DNA of 24,869 bases. It comes from JAITWT01 sp964439605. Its GTDB lineage: Bacteria; Pseudomonadota; Gammaproteobacteria; Burkholderiales; Burkholderiaceae_C. Positions 6,964 to 14,259 of the stretch are shown here, piece after piece. The stretch is taken from assembly GCA_964439605.1 (NCBI GenBank), contig CAYTPC010000127.1, positions 1 through 24,869 of the forward strand, in the 5' to 3' direction. Position 1 is the stretch's first letter. Every line of letters begins with the position of its first letter. The position numbers were made by a program, and so were the translations under genes. Below the pieces are notes generated by a model that worked only from the letters and a program-made list of their open reading frames with translations, was not told the origin of the DNA and searched no databases.

Positions 6964-7686
6964 ATGACAAATAAGCTCAGTGCCAATGTGGATCCGGCCG
7001 AATTGGCCAAGTTTTCCGAGCTTGCGCATCGCTGGTGGGACCCCGAAAGCGAGTTTCGGCCGTTGCATGAAATCAATCCGTTACGGTTGGAATGGGTCGA
7101 GAGCCTTGTGCCGATCGCGCAGCGCCAGGTGCTTGATGTCGGCTGCGGCGGCGGTATCTTGTCCGAGGCGATGGCACGGCGAGGCGCACAAGTGACGGGA
7201 ATCGATCTGGCGGAACGCCCGCTCAAGGTAGCGCAACTGCATGCGCTGGAGACCGGCACGCGCGGTGTGCAATACCGCCGGATCAGCGCCGAAGACCTCG
7301 CAGCCGAACAGCCGGCGAGTTTCGATCTCGTCACCTGTATGGAAATGCTTGAGCACGTGCCGGACCCGGCCTCGGTGGTTCGCGCTTGTGCGGCCTTGGT
7401 CAAGCCGGGCGGCTGGGTGTTTTTCTCGACCATCAACCGCAACCCCAAGGCCTTTCTGTTTGCGATCGTGGGAGCCGAGTATCTGCTCAACATGCTGCCA
7501 CACGGCACGCACACATACGGCAAATTGATTCAACCCAGCGAACTGGCTGCGTGGTGCCGTACCGCTGGGCTCGATCTGCGCAAGACCCGTGGCATGCAGT
7601 ACAACCCGCTGACCCGGCGTTACTGGCTCAGCGGTGACACCAGCGTCAATTATCTGTTCGCGACGCAGCGGCCGGAGCACGGTTGA
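6964..7686 (+). CDS. ubiG: Ubiquinone biosynthesis O-methyltransferase
   Basis: SAM-dependent methyltransferase that performs both O-methylations of ubiquinone synthesis (2-polyprenyl-6-hydroxyphenol and 3-demethylubiquinol). The 240-residue length is normal. VLDVGCGGG (about residues 56-64) is the SAM-binding motif I, EMLEHVPDP the later motif region, and the FSTINRNPKAFL and PHGTHTYGKLI segments are typical of UbiG. The ATG at 6964 gives the expected N-terminus leading to FSELAHRWWDP; the Shine-Dalgarno is weak (GCGGG directly before). It begins 22 bases after the second ompA terminator, so its promoter must lie very close or within that gap. The stop overlaps the gph start by one base. Confidence 0.95.
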   Translation: MTNKLSANVDPAELAKFSELAHRWWDPESEFRPLHEINPLRLEWVESLVPIAQRQVLDVGCGGGILSEAMARRGAQVTGIDLAERPLKVAQLHALETGTRGVQYRRISAEDLAAEQPASFDLVTCMEMLEHVPDPASVVRACAALVKPGGWVFFSTINRNPKAFLFAIVGAEYLLNMLPHGTHTYGKLIQPSELAAWCRTAGLDLRKTRGMQYNPLTRRYWLSGDTSVNYLFATQRPEHG

Positions 7687-8360
7687 TGGTGAGTGGCGAG
7701 ATTGATGCGGTGCTGTTCGATCTGGATGGCACTTTGATCGACAGTGCGCCCGACCTGGGTGCCGCAGCCGACAAAATGCGCACGGATCGTGGCATGCATT
7801 CACTTGCGCCGGCGTGCTATCGGCCGATGGCGGGTGCCGGTGCGCGCGGCATGCTCGGCGTTGCGTTCGGCATCACGCCCGAAGATGCGCGGTATGCGGC
7901 GTTGCGCGAGGAATTCCTGAACAACTACGAACAGGTGATGAGCCAGCGGACGGTCGTGTTCGACGGCGTACCGCAGATGCTGCGCGAACTGGAGGCGCTT
8001 GGGCTGCCTTGGGGGGTCGTAACCAACAAGATCGCGCGCTTCACGGCGCCGCTCACCGCCGCGATGCCGTTTTTTGCAGGGGCGGGCGTGATCATCTCCG
8101 GCGACACCACCGCGTATTCCAAGCCGCACCCGGCGCCGCTGCTCGAAGCCGCGCGGCGCCTCGGGGTGCAACCGCGGCGTTGCGTCTACGTGGGTGACGA
8201 CGAGCGTGACATGCTGGCCGGCCGTGCGGCCGGCATGCGCATCGTCGCGGCCGCCTATGGGTATCTGGATGAGCGGATCGATATCGGACAATGGGGCGCC
8301 GATGCGAATATCGATTCGCCGCTGGCTTTGCTGCCCTGGCTGCGGACTTTCAGGAGCTGA
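7686..8360 (+). CDS. gph: Phosphoglycolate phosphatase, HAD superfamily
   Basis: Predicted to dephosphorylate 2-phosphoglycolate arising from DNA repair or oxygenase activity; a nucleotide or MurNAc-6-phosphate substrate is possible for members next to ubiG. The 224-residue protein has the HAD motifs: FDLDGTLIDS (motif I with both Asp), GVVTNK (motif II), the Lys in SKPHP (motif III) and VGDDERDM (motif IV). The ATG at 7686 shares its first base with the ubiG TGA stop and has GGAG eight bases upstream; TTG 7683 and GTG 7689 are less likely starts. Co-transcription with ubiG is near certain. The exact substrate is inferred from family and neighbourhood. Confidence 0.88.
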   Translation: MVSGEIDAVLFDLDGTLIDSAPDLGAAADKMRTDRGMHSLAPACYRPMAGAGARGMLGVAFGITPEDARYAALREEFLNNYEQVMSQRTVVFDGVPQMLRELEALGLPWGVVTNKIARFTAPLTAAMPFFAGAGVIISGDTTAYSKPHPAPLLEAARRLGVQPRRCVYVGDDERDMLAGRAAGMRIVAAAYGYLDERIDIGQWGADANIDSPLALLPWLRTFRS

Positions 8361-8469
8361 CTTTGCCGGAGGCGATCGCCGCGGCACAACCGAGCCTGCC
8401 CCGATGAACCGCTTGGCTCCTGTAGACAAAGATATGACCTCCCATCGCACGGTATCTGCGGGGCGCGAC

Positions 8470-8498
8470 TTCAAAGAACGCTAAGCGATCGTTAAAAT
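8470..8498 (+). promoter_or_regulatory. Candidate sigma-70 promoter for secA
   Basis: TTCAAA (8470-8475) and TAAAAT (8493-8498) at the ideal spacing of 17 bases, about 125 bases before the secA start. It lies in the 263-base gap 8361-8623, which has no gene that I can support. That gap also holds the palindrome GGCGATCGCC shortly after the gph stop. Confidence 0.5.
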
Positions 8499-8623
8499 CA
8501 TCCCTTTACCCGGGCAATTCCGGCGAGGATCTGCGTTTCGCCGGTTAACGCGCGTTTGCCGTCATCTACTTAGGGAATTCGTTCGCACAGCGCGCCCGGC
8601 GGGCACGCCGGCGATCTTCCATC

Positions 8624-11401
8624 ATGGCCACCAATCTCCTGACCAAAGTCTTCGGAAGCCGTAACGACCGCCTGCTCAAGCAGTACCGTAAAACGGTCAA
8701 TCGCATCAACGCACTCGAAGGAGACTACGAGAAGCTTGGCGACGACGCCTTGCGCGCCAAAACGCAGGAGTTCAAGGAGCGCCTGGCCAAGGGCGAGTCG
8801 CTCGATGAGCTGCTGCCCGAAGCTTTCGCCACGGTTCGCGAGGGCTCCAAGCGCGTCATGAAAATGCGGCACTTCGACGTGCAGCTCGTCGGCGGCATCG
8901 CGCTGCATCAGGGCAAGATCGCCGAAATGCGCACCGGCGAAGGCAAAACGCTGACAGCCACGCTCGCGGTGTACCTCAATGCCTTGAGCGGCAAGGGCGT
9001 GCACGTGGTGACGGTCAATGACTATCTGGCCAGCCGCGACGCCCAATGGATGGGGCGGCTATACAACTTTCTGGGCCTGAGCGTCGGCGTGAATCTGCCG
9101 CAGATGCCGCGCGAAGAAAAGCAAGCCGCCTATGGCGCCGACATCACTTACGGCACCAACAACGAGTACGGCTTCGATTACCTGCGCGACAACATGGTCT
9201 ATGAGACGCAGGACCGCGTACAGCGCCGCCTGAACTACGCCATCGTCGATGAGGTCGATTCGATCCTGATCGACGAGGCGCGCACGCCGCTGATCATCAG
9301 CGGCCAGGCCGAAGATCGTACCGATCTGTATCTGGCGATGACCAAGGTCGTGCCGCTGCTCACGCGCCAGGAAGGCGAGGCCGATCCGCGCACCGGCGAG
9401 GGCGTGACCAAGCCGGGCGACTTCACGGTCGATGAAAAGGCGCACCAGATATTCCTGACCGAAGACGGGCACGAAAAAGCCGAACGCATCCTGGCCGAAC
9501 TCAAGCTGCTGCCCGAAGGCGCGTCTTTGTACGACCCGGCCAACATCACGCTGATGCATCACCTGAATGCGGCGCTGCGGGCACAGCACCTGTACCACCG
9601 CGACCAGCACTACGTGGTGCAGCAGGGCGAGGTGACCATCGTGGACGAATTCACCGGCCGCCTGATGACCGGCCGGCGTTGGAGCGATGGTTTGCACCAG
9701 GCCGTGGAGGCCAAGGAAGGCGTGCAGATCCAGGCCGAAAATCAGACGCTGGCCTCGATCACCTTCCAGAACTATTTCCGTCTGTACGCCAAGCTCGCGG
9801 GCATGACCGGAACGGCCGATACCGAAGCCTACGAGTTCCAGGACATCTACGGGCTGGAGACCGTGCTCATTCCGCCCAACCGCCCGAGCAAGCGCGATGA
9901 CCAGTTCGACCGCGTCTACAAGACCACGCGCGAGAAATACCAGGCGGCCATCGACGATATCCGCGAATGCTACGAGCGCGGCCAGCCGGTGCTGGTGGGC
10001 ACTTCTTCGATCGAGAACTCCGAAATCATCTCTGGCCTGCTACAGCAGGCCGGCCTGCCGCATCAGGTGCTCAATGCCAAGCAGCATGCGCGCGAGGCCG
10101 AGATCGTTGCGCAGGCCGGCCGGCCCAAGATGATCACGATCGCCACCAACATGGCCGGACGCGGCACCGACATCGTGCTCGGCGGCAATGTCGACAAGGC
10201 CATCCAGGAGCGGGAAGCCGACCAGACGCTGGACCCCGTCGCGCGCCAAGAGGGCATCCAGGAATTGCGCGCGCAGTGGGCCAAGGATCACGAATTCGTC
10301 AAACAGCAAGGGGGCCTGCGCATCATCGCGACCGAGCGGCACGAATCGCGCCGTATCGACAACCAGTTGCGCGGCCGTTCGGGCCGCCAGGGCGACAACG
10401 GCTCCTCGCGCTTTTATCTGAGTCTTGATGATCCGCTGATGCGCATCTTCGCCGGCGAGCGCCTGAAGGCGATCTTCGAGCGACTGAAGATGCCCGACGG
10501 CGAGGCGATCGAGGCCGGCATCGTCACGCGCAGCATCGAAAGCGCGCAGCGCAAGGTCGAGGCGCGCAACTTCGACATTCGCAAGCAGTTGCTCGAATAC
10601 GACGACGTGGCCAACGACCAGCGCAAGGTGATCTATCAGCAGCGCAACGATATTCTCGATGCGGCCGACCTCTCGGCGCAGATTGCTTCGCTGCGCGAAG
10701 GTTGCTTCACCGACCTGGTGCGCCAGTACGTGCCGGCCGATTCGGTCGAGGAGCAATGGGATCTGGGCGGCCTCGAAGCCGTGCTGGCCAGCGACTGGGG
10801 CATCGCGCTGGCGCTGCGCGAGCAGGTGCAGGCGGCCAGCGCGATTTCCGATGAAGACATCGTCGAGAAGGTCATCGCCGCGGCCAACGACGCCTTCGAG
10901 GCCAAGGTCGCGCTGATCGGCCAGGAGAACTTCACCCAGTTCGAGCGCGTCGTGCTGTTGCAGAGCATCGACGTGCATTGGCGCGAACATCTGGCGGCGC
11001 TCGACTATCTGCGCCAAGGGATCCATCTGCGCGGCTATGCGCAGAAGCAGCCCAAGCAGGAATACAAGCGCGAAGCCTTCGAACTGTTCAGCCAGCTGCT
11101 CGATTTGGTCAAGAACGAAGTCACGCATCAGCTCATGACGGTACGGGTGCAATCGAACGAGCAGCTCGAAGAAGCGGCCGAGGCGATGGAAACCAGCGCC
11201 GAGAATATCTCCAACATCACCTACATCGCGCCGACCGAAACCGGCGAGACCGAAGTGCGCGTGGACGAGGAAACGCTGAGCCGTATCGGGACCAGCAGTT
11301 TCGGCGCCGGCGCGCAGGCCGTTGCCCATGTGGGCCGCAACGATCCGTGCCCCTGCGGCAGCGGCAAAAAGTACAAGCATTGCCACGGCAAGCTGCAATA
11401 A
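8624..11401 (+). CDS. secA: Preprotein translocase ATPase SecA
   Basis: Motor ATPase that drives unfolded preproteins through SecYEG. The 925-residue protein is full length. NBD1 has Walker A MRTGEGKT (102-109) and the DEVDSILIDEAR Walker B region (209-220); NBD2 has TNMAGRGTDIVLGG; the scaffold and wing domains follow; the C-terminal SEC-C zinc motif is C-x-C-x8-C-H with Cys909, Cys911, Cys920 and His921, which also binds SecB. The start MATNLLTKVFGSRNDR is the conserved one, but no Shine-Dalgarno is visible in the 15 bases upstream. No secM-type gene precedes it; its upstream neighbour is gph, which differs from the usual lpxC-side location. Confidence 0.98.
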   Translation: MATNLLTKVFGSRNDRLLKQYRKTVNRINALEGDYEKLGDDALRAKTQEFKERLAKGESLDELLPEAFATVREGSKRVMKMRHFDVQLVGGIALHQGKIAEMRTGEGKTLTATLAVYLNALSGKGVHVVTVNDYLASRDAQWMGRLYNFLGLSVGVNLPQMPREEKQAAYGADITYGTNNEYGFDYLRDNMVYETQDRVQRRLNYAIVDEVDSILIDEARTPLIISGQAEDRTDLYLAMTKVVPLLTRQEGEADPRTGEGVTKPGDFTVDEKAHQIFLTEDGHEKAERILAELKLLPEGASLYDPANITLMHHLNAALRAQHLYHRDQHYVVQQGEVTIVDEFTGRLMTGRRWSDGLHQAVEAKEGVQIQAENQTLASITFQNYFRLYAKLAGMTGTADTEAYEFQDIYGLETVLIPPNRPSKRDDQFDRVYKTTREKYQAAIDDIRECYERGQPVLVGTSSIENSEIISGLLQQAGLPHQVLNAKQHAREAEIVAQAGRPKMITIATNMAGRGTDIVLGGNVDKAIQEREADQTLDPVARQEGIQELRAQWAKDHEFVKQQGGLRIIATERHESRRIDNQLRGRSGRQGDNGSSRFYLSLDDPLMRIFAGERLKAIFERLKMPDGEAIEAGIVTRSIESAQRKVEARNFDIRKQLLEYDDVANDQRKVIYQQRNDILDAADLSAQIASLREGCFTDLVRQYVPADSVEEQWDLGGLEAVLASDWGIALALREQVQAASAISDEDIVEKVIAAANDAFEAKVALIGQENFTQFERVVLLQSIDVHWREHLAALDYLRQGIHLRGYAQKQPKQEYKREAFELFSQLLDLVKNEVTHQLMTVRVQSNEQLEEAAEAMETSAENISNITYIAPTETGETEVRVDEETLSRIGTSSFGAGAQAVAHVGRNDPCPCGSGKKYKHCHGKLQ

Positions 11402-11426
11402 CCCACCCCACCCCCGGAGTGCTTCC

Positions 11427-12656
11427 ATGCCCGTAAACCTGACTGCCCCCGATCCAGCCGCGTTGTACGCGGTGCCGGGGGTTCGCATTGGCGTTGCCCA
11501 AGCCGGCATCCGCAAGGCTGGCCGCAAGGATCTGACCGTGTTTCTGCTCGATGAGGGCGCCGCGGTTGGTGGCGTGTTCACGCAGAACCGTTTCTGCGCC
11601 GCGCCGGTACAGGTGTGCCGCGCCCACCTCGATGCGGGCCGCGGCATTCGCGCGATGGTCGTCAATACCGGCAACGCAAACGCAGGCACCGGCGAGGAGG
11701 GCCTTGCGCGCGCACGCGCCACCTGCACCGCGCTGGCGGGGCATCTGGGCATTGCGCCCGAGCAGGTGCTGCCCTTTTCGACGGGCGTGATCATGGAGCC
11801 GCTGCCGATCGAGCGCATCGAGGCGGGGCTGCCCGCCGCGCTGGCTGACGCCGCACCGGCGCACTGGGGGCGCGCCGCCGAGGGCATCATGACCACCGAC
11901 ACCGTGCCCAAGGCTTTCAGCCGGCAGGTGATGATCGGCGGTGCGACGGTCACGATCACCGGCATCAGCAAGGGCGCCGGCATGATCCGGCCCAACATGG
12001 CGACGATGCTCGGTTTCCTGACCACTGACGCCAAGGTCGATCAGGCGCTGATGCCGGCCCTGGCGTTGCGGCTTGCCCAGGCGTCGTTCAACCGCATCAC
12101 CGTCGATGGCGACACTTCGACCAACGATTCTTTCGTCGTCGTCGCCACGCGCAAGGCCGGACACGCGGAAATCACTTCGCTTGAATCGCCCGAGGGCTGC
12201 GCGCTGGTCGAGGCGATGAGTGAAATCGCGTGCTTGCTGGCGCAGGCGATCGTGCGTGACGGCGAGGGCGCGACCAAGTTCATCACGCTGCAAATCGAGG
12301 GCGGGCGCGACGGCGCGGAATGCCGTCAAGTGGCCTATGCGGTGGCCCACTCGCCGCTGGTGAAGACGGCTTTTTTCGCCAGCGATCCGAATCTGGGGCG
12401 CATTCTCGCGGCGGTCGGTTACGCCGGCATTGCGGACCTCGATCAAACCAAGATCGAGCTTTATCTCGACGATGTGCACGTCGCCACCCAAGGCGGCCGC
12501 CACCCGGCCTATCGCGAAGAGGACGGCCAGCGTGTGATGAAGCAAAGCGAAATCACGGTGTGCATCGTGCTCGGCCGCGGCAGCGCGAATGAAACACTCT
12601 GGACTTGTGACCTGAGCCACGATTACGTCACGATCAACGCCGACTACAGATCGTGA
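11427..12656 (+). CDS. argJ: Bifunctional glutamate N-acetyltransferase / amino-acid acetyltransferase
   Basis: Transfers acetyl from N-acetylornithine to glutamate (recycling arginine pathway) and may also use acetyl-CoA to form N-acetylglutamate. The 409-residue precursor is self-cleaved into alpha and beta chains at the conserved KGAGMIxPNMATML site; the nucleophile is Thr193. STGVI at about 118-122 supplies the oxyanion-hole Thr-Gly. The ATG at 11427 has GGAG seven bases upstream; the reading frame extends farther upstream but inside secA and without homology. It lies 25 bases behind secA, the usual Burkholderiales order. Whether the acetyl-CoA dependent activity exists cannot be read from sequence. 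Confidence 0.96.
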   Translation: MPVNLTAPDPAALYAVPGVRIGVAQAGIRKAGRKDLTVFLLDEGAAVGGVFTQNRFCAAPVQVCRAHLDAGRGIRAMVVNTGNANAGTGEEGLARARATCTALAGHLGIAPEQVLPFSTGVIMEPLPIERIEAGLPAALADAAPAHWGRAAEGIMTTDTVPKAFSRQVMIGGATVTITGISKGAGMIRPNMATMLGFLTTDAKVDQALMPALALRLAQASFNRITVDGDTSTNDSFVVVATRKAGHAEITSLESPEGCALVEAMSEIACLLAQAIVRDGEGATKFITLQIEGGRDGAECRQVAYAVAHSPLVKTAFFASDPNLGRILAAVGYAGIADLDQTKIELYLDDVHVATQGGRHPAYREEDGQRVMKQSEITVCIVLGRGSANETLWTCDLSHDYVTINADYRS

Positions 12657-12693
12657 TACTTGCCTTTTCGCGGTACGCCAGGTGCGGCACGGA

Positions 12694-13566
12694 ATGAACG
12701 AAAAATTCGAACACCTGATCGAGCGCGCCGAACGGTTGATTGCGCGGATCGAATCGATCCTGCCGCAGCCGCTTGCGCAACCGGCTGACTGGAACGCCTC
12801 GATTGCCTGGCGTTACCGGCGGCGCAGTTCAGGCCATGGCACGTTGGAGCCGGTACGCCATGTGGCGCGGATCTCGCTGGATGCGCTCAAGGAAATCGAC
12901 GCGCAGAAGGAAAGGGTCGAACGCAATACGCGCCAGTTCGTCGAAGGCAGGCCGGCCAACAACGTGCTGCTCACGGGCGCGCGCGGCACCGGCAAATCTT
13001 CGCTGATCCGCGCCTGCCTGCATGCCTACGCGCCGCAGGGGCTGCGGCTGATCGAAGTCGACAAAGCCGACCTCATCGATTTGCACGATATCGTCGAAGT
13101 CGTCTCGCAGCGGCCCGAAAAATTCATCATCTTCAGTGACGATCTCAGCTTCGACGAGGGCGAAGCCGGCTACAAGGCGCTCAAATCGATCCTTGATGGC
13201 TCGGTGGCCGCGGCCACGCCCAACGTGCTCATCTACGCGACCAGCAACCGGCGCCACCTGTTGCCCGAGTACATGAAGGACAACCTCAGCACCACGCATA
13301 CCGACGATGGCGAAATCCATCCGGGCGAGGTGATCGAGGAAAAAATCTCGCTGTCCGAGCGTTTCGGCCTGTGGGTGAGCTTCTATCCCTTCTCGCAAGA
13401 CGAATACCTTGCCATTACCGCGCAATGGCTGTCGTCTTTCGGCGTCAGCGCGAAGGCGATCGAGGCGGCGCGGCCCGAGGCGCTGGTGTGGGCGCTCGAA
13501 CGCGGTTCGCGCAGTGGCCGCGTGGCTTACCAGTTCGCGCGCGACTATGCGGGGCGGCAGGCGTGA
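12694..13566 (+). CDS. DUF815 family AAA-type ATPase
   Basis: Predicted P-loop ATPase of 290 residues, with Walker A GARGTGKSS (95-103), a Walker B-like FIIFSDDL (144-151) and a sensor-type YATSNRRH (181-188), all typical of the DUF815 family; the N-terminal ~80 residues are charged and helical. The biological role of the family is not established. I prefer ATG 12694; a GTG at 12682 in frame would add four residues and neither has a strong Shine-Dalgarno. It begins 37 bases after argJ and its stop overlaps the mutT start as GTGA, so it belongs to the secA-argJ-ATPase-mutT run that is common in Burkholderiales. Confidence 0.88.
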   Translation: MNEKFEHLIERAERLIARIESILPQPLAQPADWNASIAWRYRRRSSGHGTLEPVRHVARISLDALKEIDAQKERVERNTRQFVEGRPANNVLLTGARGTGKSSLIRACLHAYAPQGLRLIEVDKADLIDLHDIVEVVSQRPEKFIIFSDDLSFDEGEAGYKALKSILDGSVAAATPNVLIYATSNRRHLLPEYMKDNLSTTHTDDGEIHPGEVIEEKISLSERFGLWVSFYPFSQDEYLAITAQWLSSFGVSAKAIEAARPEALVWALERGSRSGRVAYQFARDYAGRQA

Positions 13567-14009
13567 GCAAGCGCACCGAGGTTGCCGTTGCGATCCTGAT
13601 CCGCCAAGACGGCGCGCTGCTGCTGGCAACCCGGCCCGAAGGAAAGCCCTACGCTGGCTACTGGGAGTTTCCCGGCGGAAAGATCGAAGCGGGCGAGAGC
13701 GTCGAGCAGGCCGTCGCGCGTGAGTTGCACGAGGAACTGGGCATCGAGGTCGAACCCGAATCAGTCCAGCGGTGGCGCGTCACCGAGCACGACTATCCCC
13801 ATGCGCGGGTGCGCTTGCACTGGTGCAAGCTGCACGACTGGCGCGGCGCGTTCGAGATGCGGGAGGGGCAGACCGTGTGCTGGCAGCAGCTTCCCCTTGG
13901 CGTCGCACCAGTGCTGCCCGGCGCCTTGCCGGTGCTGACCTGGATCGCGCAGGAGCGCGGCCTGCCCGATGGCGCGGCGGTGCTCAGGTCTGATTCTGAT
14001 TCGCAGTAG
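13563..14009 (+). CDS. mutT: 8-oxo-dGTP diphosphatase, MutT-type Nudix hydrolase
   Basis: Sanitises the nucleotide pool by hydrolysing 8-oxo-dGTP to the monophosphate. The 148-residue protein carries a complete Nudix box, G39-x5-E45-x7-R53-E54-L55-x-E57-E58-x-G60, preceded by GYWEFPGGK as in MutT. The start is GTG 13563, overlapping the stop of the ATPase gene as GTGA; the reading frame is open far upstream but only inside the ATPase gene. The last ~12 residues (rich in Ser and Asp) look non-conserved. Specificity for 8-oxo-dGTP is inferred from similarity; other Nudix substrates are possible. Confidence 0.88.
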   Translation: MSKRTEVAVAILIRQDGALLLATRPEGKPYAGYWEFPGGKIEAGESVEQAVARELHEELGIEVEPESVQRWRVTEHDYPHARVRLHWCKLHDWRGAFEMREGQTVCWQQLPLGVAPVLPGALPVLTWIAQERGLPDGAAVLRSDSDSQ

Positions 14010-14034
14010 AAGAACGATCGGCGAAGAACGATCG
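14009..14034. repeat. 12-base direct repeat after mutT
   Basis: GAAGAACGATCG occurs at 14009-14020 and again at 14023-14034 with two bases between. The first copy overlaps the mutT stop. It may be a small duplication; each copy contains the palindrome CGATCG. Confidence 0.75.
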
Positions 14035-14037
14035 ACT

Positions 14038-14095
14038 CCCATCCGATGATGGGCTGAATGACGCGGTCATTTCCGCAATGCGGCGAAGTCTTCGC
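14038..14095. repeat. Chain of four palindromes downstream of mutT
   Basis: Four inverted repeats in 58 bases: CCCATC/GATGGG with CGAT loop (14038-14053), AATGAC/GTCATT with GCG loop (14057-14071), CCGCA/TGCGG with one central base (14073-14083) and GCGAAG/CTTCGC with one central base (14083-14095). None has a direct T tract, although the last is followed by a T-rich stretch nine to twenty bases later, so termination for the mutT transcript is possible but unproven. Confidence 0.55.
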
Positions 14096-14101
14096 TCGAC
14101 G

Positions 14102-14131
14102 ATCTGTTTATTTTGATCATCGATAACAGAT
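14102..14131. promoter_or_regulatory. Inverted repeat ATCTGTT-N16-AACAGAT upstream of the ligase operon
   Basis: Perfect seven-base arms at 14102-14108 and 14125-14131, in AT-rich DNA, 57 bases before the candidate -35 element. The position suits an activator or repressor site; no regulator gene is visible in the window. Confidence 0.35.
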
Positions 14132-14172
14132 TGTGTCTGTTTGTCGCATTTGTTACTTTCCTATCTTTCGTT

Positions 14173-14188
14173 ATATGGTTAACTATAT
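14173..14188. promoter_or_regulatory. Candidate operator overlapping the -35 element
   Basis: A 16-base near-palindrome centred on GTTAAC with ATAT at both ends (one mismatched pair). Its last base is the first base of the candidate -35 hexamer at 14188, a placement typical of repressor (for example MarR- or TetR-type) operators. The family of the binding protein is a guess. Confidence 0.4.
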
Positions 14189-14215
14189 TGACTGCTGATT
14201 GAACTAAACAATAAT
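14188..14215 (+). promoter_or_regulatory. Candidate sigma-70 promoter of the ligase-carboxylase-transporter operon
   Basis: TTGACT (14188-14193) and AATAAT (14210-14215) with 16 bases between, each five of six to consensus. It stands about 45 bases before the ATG at 14260, in the most AT-rich stretch of the window, and is the best promoter match I see anywhere in it. Confidence 0.65.
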
Positions 14216-14259
14216 TGTGCCGTGCTTTGACCGTGACAGGCGACAAAAAAGGAGACAAC

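Noticed and set aside
10040..12034. A 664-codon open frame on the minus strand across secA and argJ
   Set aside because: Antisense shadow of two well-supported genes; no recognisable domain and no ribosome site of note.
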